A DNA stretch of 64,000 nucleotides, from NCBI RefSeq assembly GCF_954871325.1, contig NC_088775.1, forward strand, positions 1 through 64,000. Reading direction: 5' to 3'. Numbering within the stretch: position 1 is the first letter of the stretch; each line of letters begins with the position of its first letter. The notes below the pieces were generated by a model. It ran no database searches. It worked only from the letters and a program-made list of their open reading frames with translations, and was not told where the DNA came from. A program made the translations under genes and the position numbers. Shown here one piece after another: positions 54,126 through 64,000 of the stretch. Origin of the DNA: Gordionus sp. m RMFG-2023 (taxonomy: Eukaryota > Nematomorpha > Gordioida > Chordodea > Parachordodidae).

Positions 54126-54310
54126 TGATCCTACCAACAGTCTTAATTTATTTTTAAATAGTATTTTTTTATAAAAGCATTTTATAAATTTATAAAATCA
54201 AAATATAATTATAACCTTGATCATAATACAAAAAAAGCAAATCATTAAGCATTATAAAAAATAAATTGTTAGAATTTACTTAATATGTTATTATTTTATA
54301 ATTTATATTT

Positions 54311-54960
54311 AAGCATCCTATGTATTTTTAAAGCTATCCATTTTATTGGGCCGCACAATATGCCCTTTTATCTCTAATGAATGTTTTGTCTAACTAACTG
54401 AAAAATATAAAAGTACATTAATTTTAATATTTAACTAAATTAATATAACAATTTTTAAGGATCCTACTTTTTTAAAGCTTACCATTTTGTCGGATCCACC
54501 TCTATTATCCCTGCTGATTATTTTGTATAACGCACAAAAAAATATACATAGTACATTATTTTTATTATAAATAATTTAATATATGATTTTATATCTATTC
54601 GAAAAAATCAAATATTTTTTTATAATTTAAATAAATTTTATTTTAAGCATCCTATGTATTTTTAAATCTATCCATTTTGTCGGGCTGCAAAATATGCCCT
54701 TTTATCTCTGATGAATATTTTGTCTAGCTAACTGAAAAATATAAAAAGTACTTTTTTAATATTTAAGTAAATTAATACAATTTTTAAGGATCCTACTTTT
54801 TTAAAAGCTTACCATTTTGTCGGATCCAACATTGCTCTATTATCCCTGCTAAATATTTTGTGTAATGCTCAATTAAATATACATATTACATTATTTTTAT
54901 TATATATAATTTTAAATAGAATTTTTTTCTATTCCAAAAAATCAATATATATTATTATTT
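54311..54960. repeat. Nested tandem repeat, period about 330 bp with 150-bp half-units
   Basis: Unit A (AAGCATCCTATGTATTTTTA, then TGCCCTTTTATCTCT) starts at 54311 and 54645. Unit B (AAGGATCCTACTTTTTTAAA, then CTATTATCCCTGCT) starts at 54457 and 54786. A and B are themselves related (CCATTTTGTCGG in both), so an old doubling was followed by a younger one, giving A-B-A-B. Confidence 0.85.
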
Positions 54961-54973
54961 TTATTCAATTAAA

Positions 54974-55177
54974 CTAGTAGATAGCCCGTCAAAAATGACA
55001 GGGAATGAGATTTTTATTCATTTTTTACGATAGATGTCATTCCAGGTTCAAGCTCACAATATTTAGAAGCATCCAAGATCTTATAATTTTAAAAAAGTTT
55101 ATCAAGCCGAGCTCAACCCTTAATAATTTGTAAGAGATATTCCCAAGTCAGGTGCAAACTAATATTAATTTTGAGGT
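54974..55177 (-). mobile_element. Helitron-like end, interrupted by hAT
   Basis: The complement strand ends with a hairpin near TGTCATTTTTGACGGG, then CTATCTA and CTAG before T, as in the other copies. The body soon diverges, and the hAT element at 55186 is inserted at its inner side. Confidence 0.55.
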
Positions 55178-56456
55178 TCCAAGCAAGGTTGCTAGGTCAA
55201 AATTTTTAAATTGTGGGAGAAATTTAGTATTTTGCGGTAGAAATACCAAAATTGAGTAGAAATATAAAATTGCTAAAAAAAAATTTTGGCGGGCCAATTG
55301 ACTTAAATATCCGCCTCTTTTTATAATTAGTTTATATAAATGCAAAGTGGGTAAATATTTTTTAAAATAAAATAACATCTTGATTTATTAAAATATATTA
55401 ATTTATAAAAAAAAACCAAAGATATTTTTTAAATATAAAAGAATGTAAACAAGATAAAATTAAACGAAAAATATATTATATGCGAATATCCCGCAAGACC
55501 GCAATTGGAAATCTACCGTGTGTGTGTATTACATTATAGGGATAGGCGCTTAATTATCACGTATCAAGTTTAAATACATAATAAAATAATATTGTACTCA
55601 TTTCAATGATAACTATTTTATTTACTATAGTTCAATCATAATTATAATCCGTACAGGGGAGTGTATCTACATTCATTGCAAAACAAAAATATTCTCCATA
55701 AATAAGAAACAATACAGATTCAACTACAGTTGCTCCAATTGTAATTACTTATCTTGTAGTACAACATTCACAAGCTACTTATCATTACAATGTAGGCAGA
55801 ATCTTTCCCCATAATATTTAACGACTCCAAGATAAATGAAAACTTTACTTGTAGAACAAAAATGAGCAAGGATATCATTAAGGTTTTATAACCTGAATCT
55901 AGGAGGTCAATTCTTGACGATTTGAAAGATGGGCATTGAAAAGGTTAGCAGGGATCAAGGCAGAAAATAAATGTTTTAGACGTATATTACGTGAATTTAT
56001 TGATATTTAAATTAAAAAATATAATGATCACATATTCAAAAATAGTTTGCTATATATATTGACAATGTAATTTATCATAAATTGATCTTTTTTAAAAAGT
56101 TAAAAATAAATAATTGAATATTAGTTTGTTAAGTAAATTGATTTATAAAATATAAAATTTAATATTAGTTTATAAACAAATTGATTTAAAATAAAAAAAG
56201 TTGTTTTTAACAAAAAGAAAGAAACAATTTTTATTACATTTGAAATATTTAAGTTACGCCATAAATGACTTAAGGATAAAAAAAATAATTTTTAAAAGTT
56301 AATATTATTTAACAGGCATATATATGAAATTCTAACAGATGCATCTAATAAGGGAAATATTAAAATATATTTCAACAAAATTAAGGACGTTTCAATTAAT
56401 AAATTAAATTTTTACCCCTCAAATAGTAAAAAATTAGAGACATAGATTACCATATA

Positions 56457-56762
56457 ATGGTAAATATCGTAGATTTGGTATTATCAATAAAGTGGATGTC
56501 AGATTTCTCATCTGATAATGCCTATGAATTTGGAAAAAACCAGAGTGTATTTATAGAATTAAGTCAGCACAATGTTGGTTGCGATTTGTTCCTAATACCC
56601 GCTATCGATAGAATTATAAAATTTTATAAACCTTTAAAAAAATATTTCTTAAATATAGATTATAAAAGTTGTCCTAACATTTTGAAAATTTTTTCAATAA
56701 TGAATGGCAGAGGTATATTTAGGAATGATTTCACATGTAGGAAATCTAGTACATGCTGTTAA
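56457..56762 (+). pseudogene. hAT transposase fragment, left half
   Basis: The 101 codons read WMSDFSSDNAYEFGK, ELSQHNVGCDLFLIPAIDRI and IKFYKPLKKYFLN. The tract RWLSLxPAxxRILxxYxPLxxYF of hAT transposases is recognisable in the latter part. The frame ends prematurely and is flanked by decayed sequence. A homologous stretch is read on the opposite strand in the right half (about 57780-58100: GCVCHILHNSCKKAI, then PAIDRI). Confidence 0.6.
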
Positions 56763-57036
56763 TGTGCAATTGCAATAGAAGAATCTTAACAATAATTCAC
56801 AAAATTGCAGATGTGTCTATCTTTACAGTTAAAAATTGACAATAAATTTTATGACGCCATTGCTAACTATATTAAAAATATTTTTTAAAAAACCGATAGA
56901 CAATGATGTCTTGTATGAGGAGATTGTAATGCTCTCTATTTTGATTTACAATGTAAAAAATATATTTATTTTACGCGAATGTATAAACAAGATTTTATAA
57001 ATATAAAAAATAAATAGTTATAATGTTAATTATATT

Positions 57037-57240
57037 TTATTTGAGATTTAAATAATGGAACATAACGTTTGCCGTCGTTATTGAGGTATTTATATCCTGG
57101 CATGACATATTATAAATTTGTTTAACCATTAGCTCGGCCTTTAATGTTGTTAAAGCAATCCTATTTCTCTCCTTTTTCCAGGCAGTCTTCATTAAAAATG
57201 CCCTCAGATGAGGCATTAGAATTAGGTTAGGAGAAGACAT
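57037..57240 (-). pseudogene. hAT C-terminal fragment at the element's centre
   Basis: Reads LRAFLMKTAWKKERNRIALT and LKAELMVKQIYNMSCQDI. The block WKKERNRIALTTLKAEL-IK-NY--SC is like the dimerisation end of BED/DUF4371-class hAT transposases. It lies on the same strand as the right-half body, so the transposase of the right half ended here. Confidence 0.6.
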
Positions 57241-58844
57241 AGTCGCATTCCTAGCATGGGGATTTAATGTTATTACGATCTAACCATTTCTCCTCACCTT
57301 TTAAACCATCTAACTTAAAGTATTCTGGCGAATCATAAAAAATAGAGAGAATTACAATCTCTTCAAACAAGACATCAATATCTTTCGGTATTTTCAATAT
57401 ATTTATTAAATTACAAAAACTTCAATTGATGGTTTCTGTTCCAAGGTCATAATATTTATACATTTATAAATAGAGTTATTAAAATCAAATTTTGATTGTA
57501 AATAATCTAAAATTGTCCTAATATAAATATCTGCTTTATTTAAAAATGTTATTTGAACATTTTAACATAATATTTTTGGCAATAGCGCCATAAAATTTAT
57601 TATCAATTTTTAACTGCAGAGATGAACAGAGCTGTAGCATAATTTTGTGAACCTTTATTAATAAAGAATATTCTAATTGCAACAGAATATTAACTGCATG
57701 AAGTAGATTTCCTACATGTTAAACTAACCCAAATATGCTTCTGCCATTTCATACTCGAAAAAAATTTTCAAAATTTTTGGACATATTTAAGAAGTATTTT
57801 TAAGGTTTGTAAAATTTTTAAATTCTATCGATGGCAGGTATTAATTTTACCATCTGATAGGTAAATATCGCAACAACTCACACCATTCCAAGTCAGATCA
57901 CTCCACTTACTCTTTTAATTAATTAACTCTTTTAGTTGATGAACTAAATTCGTTAAAACATTTCATCACAATTATTTCGACATCTACAGATAGTATATTC
58001 ATTTTATTGCCTTCTTGCAAGAATTATGTAGTATATGGCATACACAGCCAATTTTCATTATTGTGCTGCCTCTATTCGGTAAATACACTTTGGATTTGCC
58101 AAAATTTACAGAGGCATTAACAGTGCAAAAAGTTGACATGCAAATCATTGATAACCCTGAATCAGCTATATTTACTATTATGTGGTTAGCTACATCGTTG
58201 GATTTTTCACTATCTGAGGAAAAAATTTTAACAGTTTTTGAAATGTTCTTATTCTTATTGAGTAAGGATTATGGGAAATGTTTTAATATTTCCCTTATTA
58301 GATGCATCTGCTAGAATTGCATATGGGTGCCCATCTATCAAATCGTCTAGAATTCTAGGATTCAGGTACTAAAACACTTGTGATAGCCTTGCTCATTTTT
58401 GTTCTACCAAAAGTAAGATTTGCACTTACCTTGGAGTCGTTAAATATCATATGAAAGATTCGACCCACATTGTGATGATATAGATCTGTGAATGTTGACT
58501 ACATGATAGTTGTATACGATTTCCGCAACTGTAGTTGCATCTGTATTATTTATTATTTTTGGAAAACATATTTGTATTGCAATAAATGTTGATATACCCT
58601 GTACTGACTTATATGATTGAATTGATGTTGATTTTTATTGGATAAAAATAAAACAGTATAGAAAGAAATTTATAAACTGGACATGTTTTTCAAATAAATA
58701 TTTAAAATCTATTTTAAAAATATAAAGATAATCAATTACTGTCTCTCAAAATTATTATTTATATTTTAAAAACGTTGAAATACTAAAAAAAAATTGCGGG
58801 AGTCTCCCGCTGATGGGGAGAGACATGGCAACCCTGGTTTCAAG

Positions 58845-59399
58845 CCCAGTCCAACCCATTATAATTTTGAAAATTTTTTCCCGCCTCGGAGATAGTTAAA
58901 TTTTTAATATCATCACATGAACGGGAAATATCTTATTTACCAATTAGTCTAATATATGGAAAAAAAACATGTAAATTCCGTATTAAGGGAAACTGAAAAG
59001 GCCTGGGCAACCACTTATTAGAGAATCTTGACAAATAAAATAAAAATAACCGACTTTTATACTTTTTTGTAATATGTGCATTTCTGAAATTATTGTCAAA
59101 GAATTTGATAAGGGATATATAATTTTTTATGTTAAGTAAAAATAAAATGCTGTCTATTTAAATTACAAAAATGCCATTAAACACTAATGAAACTTATATG
59201 CAAATTCTTAATATATTTTTTAAGATATTTTTTTTTATTGACATATAAATTTAGGATAATTTTTTTAAAAAAATATTGAGGATTATTTATTATGTATTTG
59301 ATAAAATTAAGAGTAAATCCTTGTTGTCATTTTCATTTATGGAAAAAGCGACAAAATAAATCTATGCGGTCGTCTGGAGAGGAGAAAATTAATGTATAA
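58845..59399. other. Spacer, nothing recognised
   Basis: AT-rich, no gene supported. Confidence 0.45.
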
Positions 59400-59683
59400 T
59401 TTTATATCATTTAGGGTTGTAGATGAAAGTGATGACGGATTAACAAAGCAGTGTACAAAACACATTACGTCCTGATAAAGATGATATGTCTATGCCTTGG
59501 GATACTGGTAAAAGAAAAACGCAAAACGATATTTCTGTCAATGTTAGCATTGGTATCCCCCTCTAAAATAGAATAGTGAACGACAATGTTAACTCAACCA
59601 TAAAACGGTCATAAGTATTGTTATAAAGGCCACGACAAAACTACTGCATATATTTCCATTAAAGTTGTTGAAATTGGTCGTAC
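59400..59683 (+). pseudogene. Coding-like stretch interrupted by the LTR element
   Basis: Short protein-like runs VVDESDDGLTKQCTKHI and DKDDMSMPWDTGKRKTQNDI lie in adjacent frames with base composition better than the spacer. The LTR element is inserted just downstream at 59684. No family recognised; it may be a host pseudogene or another element. Confidence 0.3.
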
Positions 59684-59688
59684 TGTAC

Positions 59689-59955
59689 TGTAAGAATGTA
59701 AGAAATTATATATTTTTTATTTATTATTTTATATCTATATCTTTATCTGTATCTTCATCCACACAATTTATATACATTCTCTAAAAATATAAAGTAGAAA
59801 ACAATATTAAAAAGGTTAAGTTATAAAAATAAAACTAAAAAAATATAATTTGATAAACAGAATTAAATGAATGTACGTTACATTAATTAAAACATATTAC
59901 TATTCAATAACCAAAATATATAATATTTTAATTTATTAATTCCTATATTGTAACA
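59689..59955 (-). repeat. LTR (3' LTR in element sense)
   Basis: 267 bp. Direct repeat of 63616-63857, with shared blocks CACACAATTTATATACATTC and AAAACATATTACTATTCAAT. Confidence 0.92.
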
Positions 59956-60647
59956 TTCTCCTTCTTCTAAAAAACCTTCCCATAATTTCATCTAAGAAGT
60001 CATGGAGGGTTTGTTGTCCTAATGGTTTATCGTTTTGACCATCAAAATGTTTCATAAGTCCATAAGTGATTATATCGTTGGCTGTTTATTATATTTGTAC
60101 GTAGGTTGTTTAAATCGTAAGCTTGATATCCATATTGTAAGTTGTCCTTATAAATCGTGAATTTGTCATATAGCTTGCTTGTCATACTCAGTTGTTATTA
60201 TTATCATTTTTCAAAATCGTTATTATTAGTAAGTTGAGAATAATAAGAAATAATAATTCATCAAGTTGGATATAAGAATAATTGAAGAATGATAAATCAA
60301 TAAGATTGTTATATAATATTTTCAGCATTTTCATATTTTGCGTTTTAGTATAAGCGTTTTGATATTTAATTTACTTCAAGCGTTTTAATATTTATTTTAT
60401 TTTATATTTTAAGTTGTGTAGTCTTTTAAATAAGCAGGTTTTTGTTTAATTCTCATCGGTCTAGAAATAGGTGTTATATCATTTTTATCAGTAATATTTA
60501 CATTTTTGTCCACACTTCCCTCCTTAAAAGAATCCTTAAAGTCATAATTAATAAATGTGTTAAAACAGTTTCTTTTGATCTAAATGTCTCCTTAAAATAC
60601 CTTTCTCTGTCTACACTTGAACATCATGTTACTTTCTTTGTGTGCGA

Positions 60648-61370
60648 TCATGCCTTTACACCATTTATCATCACTTTCTTGCGAAGAACGGACCCGCATA
60701 ATGTGTGTATCCTTTCAAACGGTTTGGTTGCTGAAACCCATGGTTTTTGTATCTTGTTAGGATTATCAAGATATACGTTACAATCGTCACAACTTTTTAC
60801 TTCTATTTCTATGTCATTATTTATACCAGGCCACCACATATAATCTTTGGCTAAGAATTTGATTTTTCCTGCTCCCAGATGACCTTCATGTAATGATTGT
60901 AGTACATTTTTAATCATAGAAGACGGAATTATGATTCTTTTGCTTTTGTAAAGACAATCCTTAATTATACTTAATTCCAGTTCAATGTTTTTATAAATAT
61001 TATTCATTATAAACCGGTTATTTTTAATATCATCTATAACTTGTTTTTTATCATGTATCCATTTTTTAAGTTCATTACTCACAAGATCAATTTTTAAATA
61101 AGGAATACGTCTAGGCGGTATAATTTTGGGTTGGGCATCTCTTTTTAAATGTAACTTGACACTTGCTTTGTTGATTGGCCCATTAGTCAATTTGGATTCA
61201 CACTCTTTAATCAATTTATATATTTCGTCTTCATAATTAGTGTCAACATTTGCTATAAATTTATTTAAAATATTTTTGAAGACGTTGATCCATGTAAGTC
61301 CCAACAAGGCATTTTTTCTAGATTCAAAGACTACTGCTTGTAAATATTTTGAGATACCTTCATAAGTCAC
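60648..61370 (-). pseudogene. gypsy pol segment (fossil part of the LTR element)
   Basis: Recognisable family text: LHLKRDAQPKIIPPRRIPY as at the start of the reverse transcriptase, then LHEGHLGAGKIKFLAKDYMW and CDDCNVY of the HHCC integrase region. It is part of 59689-63857. Confidence 0.85.
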
Positions 61371-63615
61371 TTTAACTTGTGTAATGCCGATGATCTTAAA
61401 TTAAATTTCTGTCATAAGCAGTAAACTGTAACTCGGATTTCTTGATATCTCTAACACCAAGTTTTCTAGCCAGACCATGAGGTATAATAGTATGTTAGCC
61501 TGTATCGACTTGCATACTCGTAACAATGTCGTTCACTTTTATAGTAGTCATAAATGCATTATCTTTATTATTAATCATGTCCCCAGATAAGTTGTTAACA
61601 TTGAAATCGTTATCATATTTGTTTATCGTAGAGTCGACTTTCTCTTCAATAATTTCTTCAATATTCTTGTTGTAATCATTGTTATTGTATTGTATTTGCT
61701 TTCTATTATTGTTTCACTACCTCTATAATTATTTGAATTGTTGTTATATTGTATTTGCTTTCTCTGATAATTGTCGCTACCTCTATAATTATTTGAATTG
61801 TTGTCATAAGATTGATAATTGTTACGATTTCCATCACCTTGGATCTGTTTTCTTTGATTATAATCGTGCCATGTATTATTTCTACCATAATTAGATTGAT
61901 TATTATTATTGTAGCGATAATTGTTATAGTTGTAGCTATAATAATTATAATGGTATCTCGAATTATTATTACCGTAATTCCCATCATAGTATCTAAACCT
62001 ATTGTTATAATTCCTATCTCTATTCCTATTATTATCTCTAGTATCATAATTATTTCTAAAATTATTATCAGGTCTAAAATAATTATTATTGTCATTTCTA
62101 TTTCTATTGTTAAAGTTTTTATCTTTATCAGACTTTTTATCATTATTGTTGTAATATTTTAAATTATTATTTATAATTGTATTAAAATGATAAAATTAAT
62201 TATTATAATAGATATATATTATGAACCTGTTGTTGGCCATGTATTTTGTTGATTTTTGTGAAAAAGGAAAAATACAGTAGCAACAAAGGAAAAGGATTTT
62301 TATTAGTTTGTTTTGTTGAAAAAGGAAGAAAATTATATATTTTGTAAATTATTGAAGATACGAAGAAAATATTTAATTAATAAAGAAACCAAGAAATTAT
62401 ATAATTAATAGAGATTCTCAAATTATAGAATAGACCAAGAAAATATTTAATTAATAAAGAATAGACCAAGAAAATATTTAATTAATAAAGGTAAAGAGAT
62501 TTTCAATTTAATTTATTTTCAATTTAATTTTACTTTCATATTAATTACCTTTCATTTTTATTTGCTTTTTAATTTACGTTCATTCTAATGATACTTTCAT
62601 TTAATTTTACTTTCATTACTTTCATATTAATTAACATATATATTAATTATTCATATAGCTAATAATATCAATATCTAATTTATCATTAATACTCTAATTT
62701 AATTCCTAGCTCCACCATTTCATTTAAGATTAAATTAATATTTTTGCAAAATTTATATTTTATTTTATCATTAATGGTGGAGGTACGTAATTTTTCTTTT
62801 AATCTATTATCGTCTGAAAAGTTACATTTTTTATGCAGTTTTAAACTCTTATGTACCATTGCATGAAATTTTCACTCGGGTTCTGCTGTAATAAGTTTAA
62901 TTTATTTATTAAAATATTTTTATCTTGTACAGGTAAAAGGTAAGTTAACTTCTTAGTCACTATCTTATGATCCAATAAATCGGTATCAGAGCAAATTGAT
63001 TTAATGTTATCAAATACATCATCAGATAAATTATTAAGTAAAGTATTATTTTAATAGAGTCCGATAATGTGCTAGTCGAAAAATAACTTAAAATTCTGTC
63101 TAAGTAAATCTCAGTAAGTGGTCCCAATATTGGAATTTTGTATAACAGTTCTGTTTTAGTGTCCATGTTTTATTAATGATTATTATAATATTTCATATAT
63201 ATGTTTGGAAAACATTATGACATTATATTTTTACAAAAATACATCGGAGCAAAATAAATTCCGAATCATTATAAATATAAAATATGCCGTTAAGTAGTTC
63301 AAAATAATTGATTATTTCTTTTAAACTCGCAAATTCAAAGATGACATCCTCATTGCGATGATCTTGAGTAGTGTATATCGCAATTATAGGTCAATTCGTA
63401 AAGTAAGTCATAAATGGATATCTCCCGAGGAATATTTACAATTATGAATGAAAACATAATAAGAATAAATTTAAAATGACTTTTACCTTAATTTTTTCTT
63501 CTTATATATAATTTATTTGTTCATAAAAAATATATGGAAAAGAAGAAATAAAAAAATTTTTTAAAAAATTTTTATGGTGGCGAATCTTTTTTGCGATCCT
63601 CACACCGAGGCAACA

Positions 63616-63857
63616 TGTAAGAATGTAAGAAATTATATATTTTTTTATTTATTATTATATATCTATATCTTTATCTTCATCCACACAATTTATATACATT
63701 CTCTAAAAATATAAATTAGAATACAATATTAAAAAAGGTTAAGTTATAAAAATAAAATTTAGAATTAAATGAATGTACGTTAAATAAATTAAAACATATT
63801 ACTATTCAATAACCAAAATATATAATATTTTAATTTATTAATTCCTGTATTATAACA
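63616..63857 (-). repeat. LTR (5' LTR in element sense)
   Basis: 242 bp. It is the partner of 59689-59955, a few percent diverged. Confidence 0.92.
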
Positions 63858-63862
63858 TGTAC

Positions 63863-64000
63863 ATTCAAGTGTGAACATTCCTCTAAATATTCATGAAAGT
63901 TTTTCAGAGAATCGGATAAAGTAATATTTATATTAATTCCTAGTGAAGCTAATAATAGTGTGGAATTAAATGCTTATATTTGTTAAAAAATATGCGGAGG
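63863..64000. other. Window end, flank of the LTR element
   Basis: Continuation of the target sequence beyond the duplication; too short to assign. Confidence 0.4.

Larger units (their letters stand above)
55186..58836. mobile_element. hAT element with inverted-duplicated body
   Basis: It begins CAAGGTTGCTAGGTC and ends GACATGGCAACCCTG. The flanks GTTCCAAG (55178-55185) and GTTTCAAG (58837-58844) match at seven of eight positions. The left half (to about 57000) and right half (from about 57300) are diverged inverted copies: ATGAGCAAGGCTATCA, CTGAATC, GACGATTTGA and AAATTTTACAAACC occur in both, in opposite orientation. Both carry degraded hAT transposase text. It is the best-bounded member of the family at 12996 and 19303. 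Confidence 0.85.
59689..63857 (-). mobile_element. Ty3/gypsy-like LTR retroelement (fossil)
   Basis: LTRs are 59689-59955 and 63616-63857, with TG and CA ends. TGTAC is duplicated at 59684-59688 and 63858-63862. A purine tract AGAAGAAGGAGAA lies against the inner edge of the downstream LTR on the minus strand. Parts, in gene order: gag-like region (about 62.2-63.2 kb) with an Asn/Arg/Tyr-rich tail (61.7-62.16 kb), retropepsin/RT-junction sequence (61.0-61.5 kb), integrase zinc region (60.65-61.0 kb; MWWPGINNDIE and CDDCNVY). No TGG-type primer site is obvious after the upstream LTR. The copy is broken. LTRs differ by a few percent plus several short length differences, so the insertion is of moderate age. 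Confidence 0.9.

Noticed and set aside
58015-58314. 99-codon plus-strand frame in the hAT element
   Set aside because: The complementary strand carries transposase-like text (GCVCHILHNSCKKAI), so this is antisense.
61812-62162. Ile/Val-rich 116-codon plus-strand frame and the minus-strand Ile-rich frame
   Set aside because: Both are shadows of the Asn/Arg/Tyr-rich gag tail of the LTR element.

Overview
This window looks like AT-rich nuclear DNA from an invertebrate animal. The evidence is a spliced gene with both tiny introns (45-53 nt) and multi-kilobase introns, BED-type hAT and FLYWCH-type MULE transposons, a non-LTR (LINE) fragment, a Ty3/gypsy-like LTR element, and many short inverted-repeat elements. 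I see no bacterial gene organisation, no operons, no rRNA or tRNA gene and no CRISPR array. The phylum cannot be fixed from the sequence alone; an arthropod-like genome is a guess.

Only one host gene is convincingly present: a D-amino-acid/D-aspartate oxidase on the minus strand. It is spread over eight exons between 51357 and 30232. The splice sites I propose keep one frame throughout and give a 369-residue protein with the FAD motif, the Tyr and Arg substrate-binding motifs and the family's C-terminal glycine motif. Introns 1-4 are 45-150 nt, intron 5 is 1.4 kb, intron 6 is 12.8 kb and intron 7 is 5.5 kb. The sequence from about 30.5 to 50.4 kb is therefore mostly intron filled by transposons.

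Layout: 1-13 kb holds AT-rich spacer, short inverted-repeat elements (several with clear 8-bp hAT target duplications), tandem repeats and a Tc1/mariner-like relic. 13-19.4 kb holds a hAT-family relic, Helitron-like ends and a 1.6-kb palindrome carrying a repeated 73-75 codon reading frame. 19.4-22.4 kb is a nearly complete hAT transposon with two small introns. 22.4-30 kb holds more MITEs, a gypsy tail fossil and Helitron-like copies. 30.2-51.4 kb is the oxidase gene. Its introns contain a gag-type fossil in an inverted repeat, a LINE fragment, a roughly 2.2-kb MULE palindrome, a MULE gene split by another TIR transposon, a 125-bp satellite and a second palindrome. 51.4-55.2 kb is spacer with a G-poor tract and a nested tandem repeat. 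55.2-58.8 kb is an inverted-duplicated hAT element. 59.7-63.9 kb is a broken LTR element with intact ends.

The most notable structural theme is the repeated presence of long inverted duplications with short spacers. One of them would place a roughly 0.9-kb transposase-derived hairpin inside the oxidase pre-mRNA.
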